A DNA stretch of 7,369 bases from Microbacterium sp. Lineage in GTDB: Bacteria; Actinomycetota; Actinomycetes; Actinomycetales; Microbacteriaceae. Positions 1 through 5,890 of this stretch are shown piece by piece. The stretch is taken from assembly GCA_003248845.1 (NCBI GenBank), contig QFPD01000094.1:1-7369 (forward strand), written 5' to 3'. Every line of letters begins with the position of its first letter. Positions within the stretch are counted from its first letter, which is position 1. A program made the translations under genes and the position numbers. The notes under the pieces were generated by a model. That model saw nothing but the letters and a program-made list of their open reading frames with translations, was not told the DNA's origin and searched no databases.

Positions 1-44
1 GTCGGCCGACCGCGAAGGCACCCGCCGGCGACCCGCGCGGCACT

Positions 45-77
45 GTTCATCGCGAGGGCACCATTCGTTAACCTTCG
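45..77 (+). promoter_or_regulatory. Candidate Pho-box-like direct repeat array upstream of phoU
   Basis: Three 7-bp units recur at exact 11-bp steps: GTTCATC at 45, GGGCACC at 56 and GTTAACC at 67. Actinobacterial PhoP and RegX3 operators are described as direct repeats of GTTCACC/GTTCATT-like heptamers with an 11-bp period. The outer units each differ from GTTCACC at one position; the middle unit differs at two. A weak -10-like CAGGAT lies at 83-88, so the array would overlap the -35 region, as is usual for activator sites of this class. This would place phoU (or a divergent gene to the left) under phosphate-starvation control. The match is by eye only. Confidence 0.35.
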
Positions 78-116
78 AGCGGCAGGATCGCACCGGTTCT
101 GCGCCGCACGTCCGAA

Positions 117-134
117 AGGATGCCGCGGCATCCT
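117..134. repeat. Perfect 18-bp palindrome in the phoU upstream region
   Basis: AGGATGCCGCGGCATCCT is its own reverse complement. As RNA it could fold into a 7-bp stem with a CGCG loop. It ends 33 bp before the phoU ATG, so it lies in the probable 5' leader. No T-run follows it. The core GGATGCC/GGCATCC pair is the same as in the hairpin downstream of phoU. It could be a terminator of an upstream transcript, a leader hairpin, or a protein-binding site; the sequence does not decide. Confidence 0.5.
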
Positions 135-154
135 GTCCCCCGCCGAATCCCTCC

Positions 155-160
155 GAGAGG
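155..160 (+). promoter_or_regulatory. Ribosome binding site that sets the phoU start
   Basis: GAGAGG lies 7 nt before the ATG at 168. It supports that start over an in-frame upstream ATG at 120, which would add 16 arginine- and proline-rich residues absent from PhoU proteins. It is one of the few clear Shine-Dalgarno sequences in this window. Confidence 0.75.
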
Positions 161-167
161 TTTCCTG

Positions 168-866
168 ATGCGCGAAGTGTTCCACCAGTCGCTCGAAGAC
201 GTGCAGGCGCGTCTCGTCGAGATCTCCGAACTCGTCACCGTCGCGATCGACAAGGCGACCCGCGCGTTCGGCTCGAGCGACGTGGCGCTCGCCGAAGAGG
301 TCATCGAGGCCGACGCGATCATCGACGAGAAGGCCGTCGAGCTCGACGAGTTGGCGATCCAGATCCTCGCTCGCCAGCAGCCCGTCGCCCGCGACCTGCG
401 CATCGTCGTCGCAGCGCTGCGCGTCAGCGCGTCGCTCGAGCGGATGGGCGACATCGCCGAGCACATCGCACAGCTGACGCGCATGCGCTTCCCCGAGCGG
501 GCGATCCCGAAGGGGTTGAAGAACACCTTCACCAAGATGGGCGAGCTCGACGTCGAGGTCGCGCGTACCCTCACCGAGCTCCTGCGCACGGAGGACCTCT
601 CCCTCGTCGAGAACCTCCGAAGCCTCGACGATCAGCTCGACGACGGCCACCTCTCCGTCTTCGAGAAGGTCCTGAGCGAAGCGTGGAAGGGCGAAGCCGC
701 CGCGACGGTCGACGCGACCCTCGCGAGCCGCTACCTGGAGCGCTTCGCCGACCACGCCGTATCGGTCGCGAAGAAGGTCGCTTATCTCGCGACGGGCGAC
801 TGGCGCCCCGACACCGAGACGATCGCTGTGATCGTCGCGGCGGGCGGTGAGGCTCCGGAAGCCTGA
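168..866 (+). CDS. phoU: Phosphate signalling complex protein PhoU
   Basis: PhoU is a cytoplasmic, peripheral-membrane helical protein that couples the Pst phosphate transporter to the phosphate-sensing histidine kinase and represses the Pho response when phosphate is plentiful. The 232-residue length is typical. Two tandem three-helix PhoU domains are visible. The first carries the family metal-binding motif as ERMGDIAEHI (residues 91-100). The second carries the degenerate counterpart RYLERFADHAVSVAKKVAYL (188-207). The N-terminus MREVFHQSLEDVQ matches actinobacterial PhoU style, and GAGAGG 7 nt upstream supports the start. A possible Pho-type operator lies at 45-77. The gene is alone on its strand here and converges on gpmA through a shared hairpin. 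In mycobacteria the homologues are called PhoY1/PhoY2. Family assignment is secure; the regulatory partner cannot be seen. Confidence 0.95.
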   Translation: MREVFHQSLEDVQARLVEISELVTVAIDKATRAFGSSDVALAEEVIEADAIIDEKAVELDELAIQILARQQPVARDLRIVVAALRVSASLERMGDIAEHIAQLTRMRFPERAIPKGLKNTFTKMGELDVEVARTLTELLRTEDLSLVENLRSLDDQLDDGHLSVFEKVLSEAWKGEAAATVDATLASRYLERFADHAVSVAKKVAYLATGDWRPDTETIAVIVAAGGEAPEA

Positions 867-879
867 GCCTCACCCCGCG

Positions 880-925
880 AGAACGAGGGAGGGGGATGCC
901 GCGCGGCATCCCCCTCCCTCGTTCT
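880..925. terminator. Bidirectional hairpin terminator between phoU and gpmA
   Basis: The arms 880-900 and 905-925 are perfectly complementary over 21 bp around a GCGC loop. The hairpin lies 13 bp after the phoU stop and 10 bp beyond the gpmA stop on the other strand, exactly where convergent genes need a shared terminator. Neither side has a T-run, which is common in high-GC actinobacteria. The inner part reads GGATGCC-GCGC-GGCATCC, related to the palindrome upstream of phoU. The structure is certain; its function is inferred from position. Confidence 0.85.
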
Positions 926-935
926 GTCGCTCAGG

Positions 936-1685
936 TCACTTCTTGCCCTGATTCGCGACGGCGGCCGCACCTGCGGCGGCGGCCTCGGGGTCGAGGTACT
1001 CGCCGGGGCCGATCGGCTCGAAGTTCTCGTCGAGGCGATAGACCAGCGGGATGCCGGTGGGAATGTTCAGCTCCGCGATGTCGGCGTCGGAGATCTTGTC
1101 GAGGTGCTTCACGAGTCCGCGCAGCGAGTTGCCGTGCGCCGTGACGAGCACCGTCTTGCCGGCGGCGAGGTCGGGCTTGATGTCCGACTCCCAGTACGGC
1201 AGCATCCGGTCGATGACGATCGCAAGCGACTCGGTGCGGGGCACTTCACCGTCGATGCCGACGTAGCGCGGGTCGCCCACCTGGCTGTACTCGTCGTCGT
1301 CCGCGAGCGGCGGCGGCGGAACGTCGAACGAGCGACGCCACAGCATGAACTGCTCGTTGCCGAACTCCTCGAGGGTCTGCGCCTTGTCCTTGCCCTGAAG
1401 GGCGCCGTAGTGGCGCTCGTTGAGACGCCACGTGCGCTTCACGGGGATCCACAGCCGGTCCGCGGAGTCGAGGGCGATGTTCGCCGTCTGGATCGCACGG
1501 CTGAGAACGGAGGTGTGCAGGACGTCGGGCAGGATGCCGGACTCCTTGAGCAGTTCGCCGCCCCGGGCGGCCTCTGCGCGGCCCTGCTCGGTGAGCCGGA
1601 CGTCGACCCAGCCCGTGAACTGGTTGGTCTTGTTCCACTCGCTCTGCCCGTGGCGGAGGAGGATCAGCGTGTAGGGAGCGGTCAT
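936..1685 (-). CDS. gpmA: 2,3-bisphosphoglycerate-dependent phosphoglycerate mutase
   Basis: The enzyme interconverts 3- and 2-phosphoglycerate in cytosolic glycolysis and gluconeogenesis through a phosphohistidine intermediate. The chosen protein has 249 residues, as expected for bacterial dPGM. The catalytic signature [10 protein letters not shown] gives R11 and the phosphorylated H12. SRAIQTA near R63, the general acid E90 in LNERHYG, and the second catalytic histidine H184 in TAHGNSLRG are all present. The Ala-rich tail from about 234 to 249 is unremarkable. An in-frame ATG 9 bp upstream (1694) would add MTS, but the -10-like TAGGAT overlaps that codon and the DNA before it lacks a spaced ribosome binding site, so I prefer 1685. 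The gene is divergent from a methyltransferase and convergent with phoU. In mycobacteria a gpm gene sits beside senX3-regX3, so nearness to phosphate-sensing genes recurs. Confidence 0.96.
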   Translation of the reverse strand: MTAPYTLILLRHGQSEWNKTNQFTGWVDVRLTEQGRAEAARGGELLKESGILPDVLHTSVLSRAIQTANIALDSADRLWIPVKRTWRLNERHYGALQGKDKAQTLEEFGNEQFMLWRRSFDVPPPPLADDDEYSQVGDPRYVGIDGEVPRTESLAIVIDRMLPYWESDIKPDLAAGKTVLVTAHGNSLRGLVKHLDKISDADIAELNIPTGIPLVYRLDENFEPIGPGEYLDPEAAAAGAAAVANQGKK

Positions 1686-1725
1686 GCTCGTCATCCTACC
1701 GATCGCCCGCTGGCATCATGGGGGG
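1686..1725. promoter_or_regulatory. Compact divergent promoter region, gpmA / methyltransferase
   Basis: Only 40 bp separate the two starts. On the minus strand TAGGAT (1698-1693) fits the TANNNT -10 pattern and ends 7 nt before the gpmA ATG. On the plus strand CATCAT (1714-1719), preceded by TGG in extended -10 fashion, ends 6 nt before the methyltransferase ATG, with only Gs between. The spacing would put both transcription starts at or next to the start codon, giving leaderless mRNAs. The expected -35 zone of the methyltransferase promoter (about 1691-1696) falls on the gpmA -10, so the two polymerases should exclude each other. No strong TTGACA-like -35 is visible on either strand. Confidence 0.5.
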
Positions 1726-2604
1726 ATGACGCCGGAGAAACACCCCGCCGTGCGCGGGGCTGCCGGCCGCGGCCACGTCGGGCAGATCACCCGCGGCACC
1801 ACCAACACGAACCGACTGCGCCGCGTCGACCGCTGGATCGCGCGGCACCCGGTGCTGCGCCGCACGCCGGACCCGCTCGTCGTCGACCTCGGCTACGGCG
1901 CGAGCGGCGTGACAGCGCTCGAGCTCGAGGCGCGGCTGCGCGGTGCGCGACCGGACGGCGAGGTCGGTGTCCAGGTTGTGGGGCTCGAGATCGACCCCGC
2001 GCGCGTCGCGCGCGCGGACGCGCAACTCGACGAGGTGCGTGCGGGACGCACGCCCTTCGCACCCGACGCGCGGGTGTCCTTCGGGCGCGGCGGGTTCGAG
2101 GCGCCTCTTCCGGGCGATTTCGGCGCACGACGTCCGGCGGTGATCCGTGCGTTCAACGTGCTGCGACAGTACGGCGAGGGCGACGTCGCGGGCGCATGGG
2201 CGCTCATGTGCGCCCGGCTGCAGCCGGACGGCATCCTCGTCGAGGGCACGTGCGACGAACTGGGCCGCGTCTGCACGTGGATCGAAGTGGGCGCGGATGC
2301 CGCGCCGCGCTCGCTCACGCTGTCGCTCCGGCTCGCGGGGCTCGACTCTCCCGCGATCGCCGCCGAGCGTCTGCCGAAAGCGCTCATCCACAGGAACGTA
2401 CCCGGCGAGCCGGTACACGCATTCCTGCGCGCTCTGGATGCCGAGTGGGTGCGCGCCGTGGCATCCGCCCCCTTCGGCGCCGTGCACCGCTGGCGCACCG
2501 CGCTCGACGCGCTCGCCGCGGCCGGCTGGCCCGTGCAGGGACGCTCCCGCTGGCGCCTGGGCGAGGTGACCGTTCCGTGGACGGCCGTCGCCCCGCTCGG
2601 CTGA
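1726..2604 (+). CDS. Class I SAM-dependent methyltransferase, substrate unknown
   Basis: The 292-residue protein has a Rossmann-type methyltransferase core. Motif I for S-adenosylmethionine is VVDLGYGASG (residues 52-61). The acidic end of strand 2 is VVGLEIDPARV (84-94), with E89/D91 placed to hold the SAM ribose. A later strand gives LQPDGILVEGTCDELG, the usual post-core LxPGGxLV-like element, and AFNVLRQY precedes it. The N-terminal ~45 residues are basic (RGTTNTNRLRRVDRW) and may help bind a substrate. No target-recognition domain tells me whether it acts on RNA, protein or a small molecule. I chose the ATG at 1726 rather than 1684, because the first would overlap the gpmA start and the added residues are not domain-like. 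It converges on the FUSC gene with 16 bp between stops. Confidence 0.85.
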   Translation: MTPEKHPAVRGAAGRGHVGQITRGTTNTNRLRRVDRWIARHPVLRRTPDPLVVDLGYGASGVTALELEARLRGARPDGEVGVQVVGLEIDPARVARADAQLDEVRAGRTPFAPDARVSFGRGGFEAPLPGDFGARRPAVIRAFNVLRQYGEGDVAGAWALMCARLQPDGILVEGTCDELGRVCTWIEVGADAAPRSLTLSLRLAGLDSPAIAAERLPKALIHRNVPGEPVHAFLRALDAEWVRAVASAPFGAVHRWRTALDALAAAGWPVQGRSRWRLGEVTVPWTAVAPLG

Positions 2605-2672
2605 CGACGCGCGCGGCCGTTCAGGTGCGCGGCAGGGCGTCGCGCGCGTCGGCGGCGGGCATGCCCGCCGCC
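2605..2672. terminator. Inverted repeats at the methyltransferase/FUSC convergence
   Basis: An 11-bp inverted repeat pairs 2605-2615 with 2641-2651 around a 25-nt loop. It is followed at once by a perfect 22-bp palindrome at 2651-2672, GGCGGCGGGC-AT-GCCCGCCGCC, able to form a 9-bp GC stem with a CATG loop. Most of this lies inside the last codons of the FUSC gene. For the rightward methyltransferase transcript it sits right after the stop, where a terminator is needed. For the leftward FUSC transcript only the 11-bp repeat straddles the stop. GC-rich palindromes arise easily in such codons, so function is uncertain. Confidence 0.4.
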
Positions 2673-3742
2673 ATCATCAGGTCCACGGCCAAGGGGCGCA
2701 GCGCGCCGATGAGGTTCTGGTCGACGCTCGACGATCCCGCGGCGAGCGCCGCCGGATCGAGCCGGGAGGCGATGGCACGCACCGCCTCGCGCGCAGCCGG
2801 TTCGTAGGAGATGTCGTCGATCGACTCCGCGACGAGCCGGGCGCCCGCACCGAGCTCCGCCAGGAGGTCGGCGGCGACGGGGCGCGGCACACCGTCGTCG
2901 CACAGGTAGACGATCCGGCGGCCGATCACCCGCAGATTGCGGCTCGCGAGGTCGAGCTGGGTGCGGATGCGCTCCTGCCGATCGAACTCGGTGCGCTGAC
3001 GGCGCAGAAACGGCGAGAGGCGCGCGACGGCGGCCCCCGACTCGATCGCGACACGCCACTGGTCGATCAGGTCCTGCAGCGCGCGCGCCTTCTCCAACCC
3101 GCGTTCCGCCCGTGCACGGTCGCCGCGACGGAGTCCCTGCACGAGCGTCGCGACCGCGCGGTCGAAGTCGGCGAAGACATCGGCGCCCTCGGCTGCGACC
3201 GCGCGCAGCGGGCTCCGCGGCACGAGCGCTGTCACGAGCAGCGCGGCCACGCCTCCGATGACGCCGTCGGCGAGGCGCAGGAACGGGACGCTTGCGGGAA
3301 TCACCATGACGATCGCCGCCTGGATCGCCGCCGCGACGGCGAAGGCGGGCTGGGCCGAGAGGAAGCGCGCGACCAGCAGGCTCGCCGCGAGCGTCAGCCC
3401 GAGCTGCCACCACCCGATCCCCGCGACGAGCACGATGAGTTCCGCGATGAGGATGCCGAGGACCATGCCGACGACCGTCTCCGCCACCCGACGCGGACGC
3501 GCATCGCGCACGAGTCCGAGGCTCGAGATCGTGACGGTCGCCGCCAGCAGCGGTGCGGGATGGCCCAGCACGTAGTGCGCGAACGCAAAGGCGCCGGTCG
3601 CGGCCAGGACGATCTGCGCGATCGCGCCGAGGGAGCCCCGCACACGGTCGAGACCGCGGCGCGGCGAGATCCGCCCGCGCAATCCGGTCGGCACTGCACG
3701 CGTGTCCGCGGGAAGCTCCGACGGACGCTCGGGCACGTTCAC
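2621..3742 (-). CDS. FUSC-family integral membrane protein (aromatic-acid-exporter-like)
   Basis: The 373-residue protein has a basic cytoplasmic N-terminus, then about six hydrophobic segments near residues 39-59, 64-78, 88-108, 112-128, 132-149 and 157-174, and then a soluble, charged, helical C-terminal half (181-373). This layout is that of FUSC/ArAE-type proteins, which in characterised members help efflux aromatic acids or related compounds; many actinobacterial members are single half-length units like this one. Substrate cannot be read from the sequence. The start is GTG, 10 bp after the YgfZ stop. A second GTG is two codons later, and no strong ribosome binding site separates them, so reinitiation after ygfZ is likely. 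It is the last gene of the leftward array. Confidence 0.8.
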   Translation of the reverse strand: MNVPERPSELPADTRAVPTGLRGRISPRRGLDRVRGSLGAIAQIVLAATGAFAFAHYVLGHPAPLLAATVTISSLGLVRDARPRRVAETVVGMVLGILIAELIVLVAGIGWWQLGLTLAASLLVARFLSAQPAFAVAAAIQAAIVMVIPASVPFLRLADGVIGGVAALLVTALVPRSPLRAVAAEGADVFADFDRAVATLVQGLRRGDRARAERGLEKARALQDLIDQWRVAIESGAAVARLSPFLRRQRTEFDRQERIRTQLDLASRNLRVIGRRIVYLCDDGVPRPVAADLLAELGAGARLVAESIDDISYEPAAREAVRAIASRLDPAALAAGSSSVDQNLIGALRPLAVDLMMAAGMPAADARDALPRT

Positions 3743-3752
3743 GGCGTCCCGC

Positions 3753-4838
3753 TCAGCGCCGGCGCGAGAGCCGCGGGAGGCGCGGCACAGCGGCGGTGCG
3801 GCCGGCGTCCGGAGGCACGATCGGCTCCTGCGCGGCGGCGATCTCGCCGTCGCGCACCCGCACGACGAGATCGGCCTCGACCGGCGTCGTCCGTTTCACG
3901 TAGGCGAGGGCGATGGGACCCTCCTCGTGGTGGCGAGCGACCGAGGTCACGACCCCGACCGGCTCGTCATCGAGAAGCACCTCAGCGCCCGGCTCGGGCA
4001 GCACGGCATCGCTGCCGTCAAGGTGCAGAAAGACGAGGCGTCGCGGCGGATGCCCCAGATTGTGCACCTTCGCGACCGTCTCCTGACCGCGATAGCAGCC
4101 CTTGTCGAGGTGTACCGATGTGCGCAGCCAGTCGGCCTCGTGCGGGAGGGCGCGCCCGTCGGCTTCGCGCGACGCGCGCGGCCGCCAGGCCGCGACGCGG
4201 AGCGCTTCCGCAGCGAGCTCCCCCGCCACCGCCGGCGCAGTCGACCTCTCATCGCCACCCGCGGCGATCCGGGCGTATTCGGCGACACCCACGATCGCCT
4301 CCGCCCAATCGCGGTCGACGCCGGGGTGCGGGTCGGTGGCGGCGTACCCCCACCCGCCGGCGGTCACGCCGGGCCAGGGGTCGTGCCACACGGCGACGGA
4401 CGGCAGCGCCGAGACGGCGCTGCCGGTTCCGCCGACGACGCGGTAGGTCTCCGCAGCATCCTCGACCTCGACCCGCAGCCGGAACCGCATGCGTGTGAGC
4501 CACGCTGCGAGGTCGCCCGCGCGCGTGCGATCGACGATCAGCCACGTGCGTTCGCCGTCATCCACGACCGCGGCCGCGTGCTCGACGTGCCCCTGGGGGT
4601 CGAGTACGAGCAGCTCCGTGCTCTCACCTGCGGTGAGCGCGGTGAGCGCCTGCGAGGTGATCGAGTCGAGCCAGCTGAGCCGGTCGGGGCCGGTGACGGT
4701 GATGACCGCGCGAGATGCGAGCGGCGCGATCGCCCGCCCGGCGGCGAGTTCGCGCTGCTCGCGCGCCGGCGAGCCCAGGTGGCTGAGCGCGGCACCGTCG
4801 AACACGGCGCCGGGCAGCGCGGCGAACGGATCCGTCAT
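3753..4838 (-). CDS. ygfZ: YgfZ/GcvT-type folate-binding protein (Fe-S cluster maintenance)
   Basis: The protein is related to the T-protein of glycine cleavage but belongs to the YgfZ branch. In E. coli YgfZ uses a folate in the assembly or repair of certain Fe-S enzymes. The diagnostic signature K-G-C-Y-x-G-Q-E is present as DKGCYRGQETVAKVHNLG, with K246 and the key C248. The N-terminal domain has VITVTGPDRLSWLDSITSQAL (44-64), the folate-fold start seen in the family, and the C-terminal barrel domain contains LVFLHLDGS and EPVGVVTSVARHH. Its 361 residues match actinobacterial members, which are longer than E. coli YgfZ. The ATG lies 10 bp after the upstream gene's stop and 10 bp before FUSC, consistent with one operon. 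The basic proline/arginine tail is probably disordered. Confidence 0.9.
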   Translation of the reverse strand: MTDPFAALPGAVFDGAALSHLGSPAREQRELAAGRAIAPLASRAVITVTGPDRLSWLDSITSQALTALTAGESTELLVLDPQGHVEHAAAVVDDGERTWLIVDRTRAGDLAAWLTRMRFRLRVEVEDAAETYRVVGGTGSAVSALPSVAVWHDPWPGVTAGGWGYAATDPHPGVDRDWAEAIVGVAEYARIAAGGDERSTAPAVAGELAAEALRVAAWRPRASREADGRALPHEADWLRTSVHLDKGCYRGQETVAKVHNLGHPPRRLVFLHLDGSDAVLPEPGAEVLLDDEPVGVVTSVARHHEEGPIALAYVKRTTPVEADLVVRVRDGEIAAAQEPIVPPDAGRTAAVPRLPRLSRRR

Positions 4839-4848
4839 CGCTGCGCGC

Positions 4849-5460
4849 TCACTCGGCCCGCGCCAGCCGCGCCGACGCGTGCGACGACAACGCGCCGCCG
4901 AGAGCAGCGATGTCCCACGCCCAGAGGAGGTGTCCGTCGACGTAACCGTACATTCGGGTCGCCGACGCGTACGGCTTCGCGCTCGCGGGGCGCACGATCG
5001 CGTCGGTCTGCAGGTCGATGCGCGGCCCGCGCACCTGACCGAGATACAGCTCGCTGATCCCGTCGGAGTGCACGATCGCGACCTCGAGGTCGAATCCGCC
5101 GTCGGCGTTCCGCAACGCCTCCACGTCGTCTGCTGTGCGGGCGCTCTCGCGCACAGCCGAGGCCGGCAGCAGCGCGGGCCCCGGGTCGGTGTCGTCCGCC
5201 GGTCGCGCGAGGCGCCAGTACCCGGACTCGGCCACGAGGGGGGTGCGGGGGGCGTCTTCGCCGTCGCCGAGCAGCCACGCGCTGGCGGCGTAGTTGACGT
5301 AGTCGCCCCCGTCGTGGCTGAAGCTCACGCGGTGGGCGAACTCACCGGAGAAATGCGTGCCGGATGCCTCGTGGTCGATGACCCCGGTGCCCTCCCAGAC
5401 GCCGAGCAGCCAAGAGAGCGGAACGATGTCCGCCGGAAGATCGGTCGGAAGATCGAACAC
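4849..5460 (-). CDS. Nitrobindin-like heme-binding beta-barrel protein (FABP family)
   Basis: The 203-residue protein has the nitrobindin/THAP4-C hallmark G-x-W-x-G-x-G as GVWEGTG (G20-W22-G24-G26) after the usual LSWLLG lead. The C-terminal end DIAALGGALSSHASARLARAE matches the family's last strand, and H194 occupies the place of the proximal heme histidine. Characterised nitrobindins bind ferric heme in a ten-stranded barrel, bind NO and isomerise peroxynitrite to nitrate. Residues about 85-120 form an acidic, alanine/proline-rich insertion relative to the shorter mycobacterial form. The GTG start lies 4 nt after the stop of the 37-aa gene, without a clear ribosome binding site, implying translational coupling. 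Adjacent ygfZ is a common actinobacterial pairing. Heme binding is inferred from family. Confidence 0.88.
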   Translation of the reverse strand: MFDLPTDLPADIVPLSWLLGVWEGTGVIDHEASGTHFSGEFAHRVSFSHDGGDYVNYAASAWLLGDGEDAPRTPLVAESGYWRLARPADDTDPGPALLPASAVRESARTADDVEALRNADGGFDLEVAIVHSDGISELYLGQVRGPRIDLQTDAIVRPASAKPYASATRMYGYVDGHLLWAWDIAALGGALSSHASARLARAE

Positions 5461-5464
5461 GTGC

Positions 5465-5578
5465 TCAGCGCTGGCCGCGATAGAGGTTCTTGATCACGAC
5501 GCCCGACACGAAGACGATCGCGAGCGAGGCGAGCGCGAGGAGCCCCACGAAGAAGAGTTCGAGTGCGACGAGGTCCAT
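5465..5578 (-). CDS. 37-aa single-pass membrane microprotein, function unknown
   Basis: An ATG-to-TGA frame encodes [20 protein letters not shown] (residues 1-20) followed by a further hydrophobic run to about residue 29 and then a short basic tail K-N-L-Y-R-G-Q-R. It is thus one membrane helix with a positively charged, probably cytoplasmic, C-terminus. Codon third positions are almost all G or C, as in real genes nearby. A TAGAGT hexamer ends exactly 6 nt before the ATG. The gene fills the space between the 96-aa membrane protein (9 bp away) and the nitrobindin-like gene (4 nt away) with no slack, which argues that it is real. I do not recognise a named family. It may assist a neighbouring membrane protein, but nothing shows which. 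Confidence 0.75.
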   Translation of the reverse strand: MDLVALELFFVGLLALASLAIVFVSGVVIKNLYRGQR

Positions 5579-5584
5579 GCGAAC

Positions 5585-5590
5585 ACTCTA
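5585..5590 (-). promoter_or_regulatory. -10-like element before the 37-aa gene
   Basis: Read on the minus strand, TAGAGT fits the TANNNT -10 pattern and ends 6 nt before the ATG at 5578, the geometry of a leaderless transcript. It also contains the TAG stop codon of the 96-aa gene, so the promoter would be embedded at that gene's end. No good -35 is visible 16-18 bp upstream. If real it would drive the 37-aa, nitrobindin, ygfZ and FUSC genes independently of the 96-aa gene. Confidence 0.4.
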
Positions 5591-5878
5591 CCCGGCGAAC
5601 AGGCTTGCGAGCCCCAGTCCGACGCCGATGAGCCCCATCACGACGAACGCCCCGATCACGCTCGCCGCGACGCGACGGACGAACCCCTCCGCGTGCCCGA
5701 CGACGAGCTGGACGACGAACGCGAGCACGAGGCATCCGGCGAGGCCGACCGCCATCCACGCGGCGCGCCACTCGCTGGGGGTCGCGAGCCCGATCACGAT
5801 CGAAACCACCGCGGCCGCCGCCCACACGGCGACGATGCCGCCGAAGCCGCCACGCGGCGCGAGTCCGGGAACCGTCAT
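5588..5878 (-). CDS. 96-aa three-helix membrane protein, function unknown
   Basis: The protein has three clear hydrophobic segments: about residues 14-32 ([17 protein letters not shown] region), 40-60 and 70-94. Short polar links carry TPSEWR and GHAEGFVRR. There is no enzyme motif, no signal-peptide cleavage pattern, and I do not recognise a named family. The open frame extends upstream to 6016, but that would run through the glnR control region and its start codon. The ATG at 5878, preceded by GGGAG and a -10-like CATGAT, gives a compact hydrophobic protein and is preferred. It is divergent from glnR and first in the leftward array. The C-terminal glycine/leucine-rich helix resembles small membrane proteins that are widespread but uncharacterised in Microbacteriaceae, from memory only. 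Confidence 0.75.
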   Translation of the reverse strand: MTVPGLAPRGGFGGIVAVWAAAAVVSIVIGLATPSEWRAAWMAVGLAGCLVLAFVVQLVVGHAEGFVRRVAASVIGAFVVMGLIGVGLGLASLFAG

Positions 5879-5884
5879 GCTCCC

Positions 5885-5890
5885 ATCATG
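5885..5890 (-). promoter_or_regulatory. -10-like element before the 96-aa gene
   Basis: On the minus strand CATGAT ends 6 nt before the ATG at 5878; the six bases between are GGGAGC. They could serve as a Shine-Dalgarno if transcription starts farther upstream, or mark a leaderless start. The hexamer resembles those at the methyltransferase (CATCAT) and ppk (AATGAT) starts. Confidence 0.4.

Larger units (their letters stand above)
1..167. other. Unassigned left-edge stretch upstream of phoU
   Basis: I see no gene I can support here. On the plus strand two frames stay open but give arginine- and proline-rich translations without a recognisable motif, and the third stops at 69-71. On the minus strand an ATG at 50-48 opens a frame that runs off the left edge (MNSAARVAGGC...). 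It could be the start of a divergent gene, but it has no convincing ribosome binding site and 16 residues are too few to judge. In some actinobacteria phoU lies divergent from a phosphate-sensing two-component pair, so a sensor kinase to the left is possible; that is only inference. The stretch holds the operator candidate and palindrome listed separately. Confidence 0.5.

Noticed and set aside
1..50. A divergent gene starting at the minus-strand ATG at 50
   Set aside because: Only 16 residues are visible, with no ribosome binding site and no motif; it remains possible but unsupported.
1104..2807. A 567-codon plus-strand open frame across gpmA and the methyltransferase
   Set aside because: It is a high-GC artefact antisense to gpmA and out of frame with the methyltransferase; its translation is arginine/alanine-rich with no motif, while the genes it crosses carry full catalytic signatures.
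1893..3413. A 506-codon minus-strand frame overlapping FUSC and the methyltransferase
   Set aside because: It is out of frame with FUSC and antisense to the methyltransferase, has low-complexity composition, and shows no membrane segments where FUSC needs them.
3560..5057. Long plus-strand open frames opposite FUSC, ygfZ and the nitrobindin-like gene
   Set aside because: They are antisense shadows rich in Arg, Ala, Pro and Ser without recognisable domains; the minus-strand proteins have clear family motifs.
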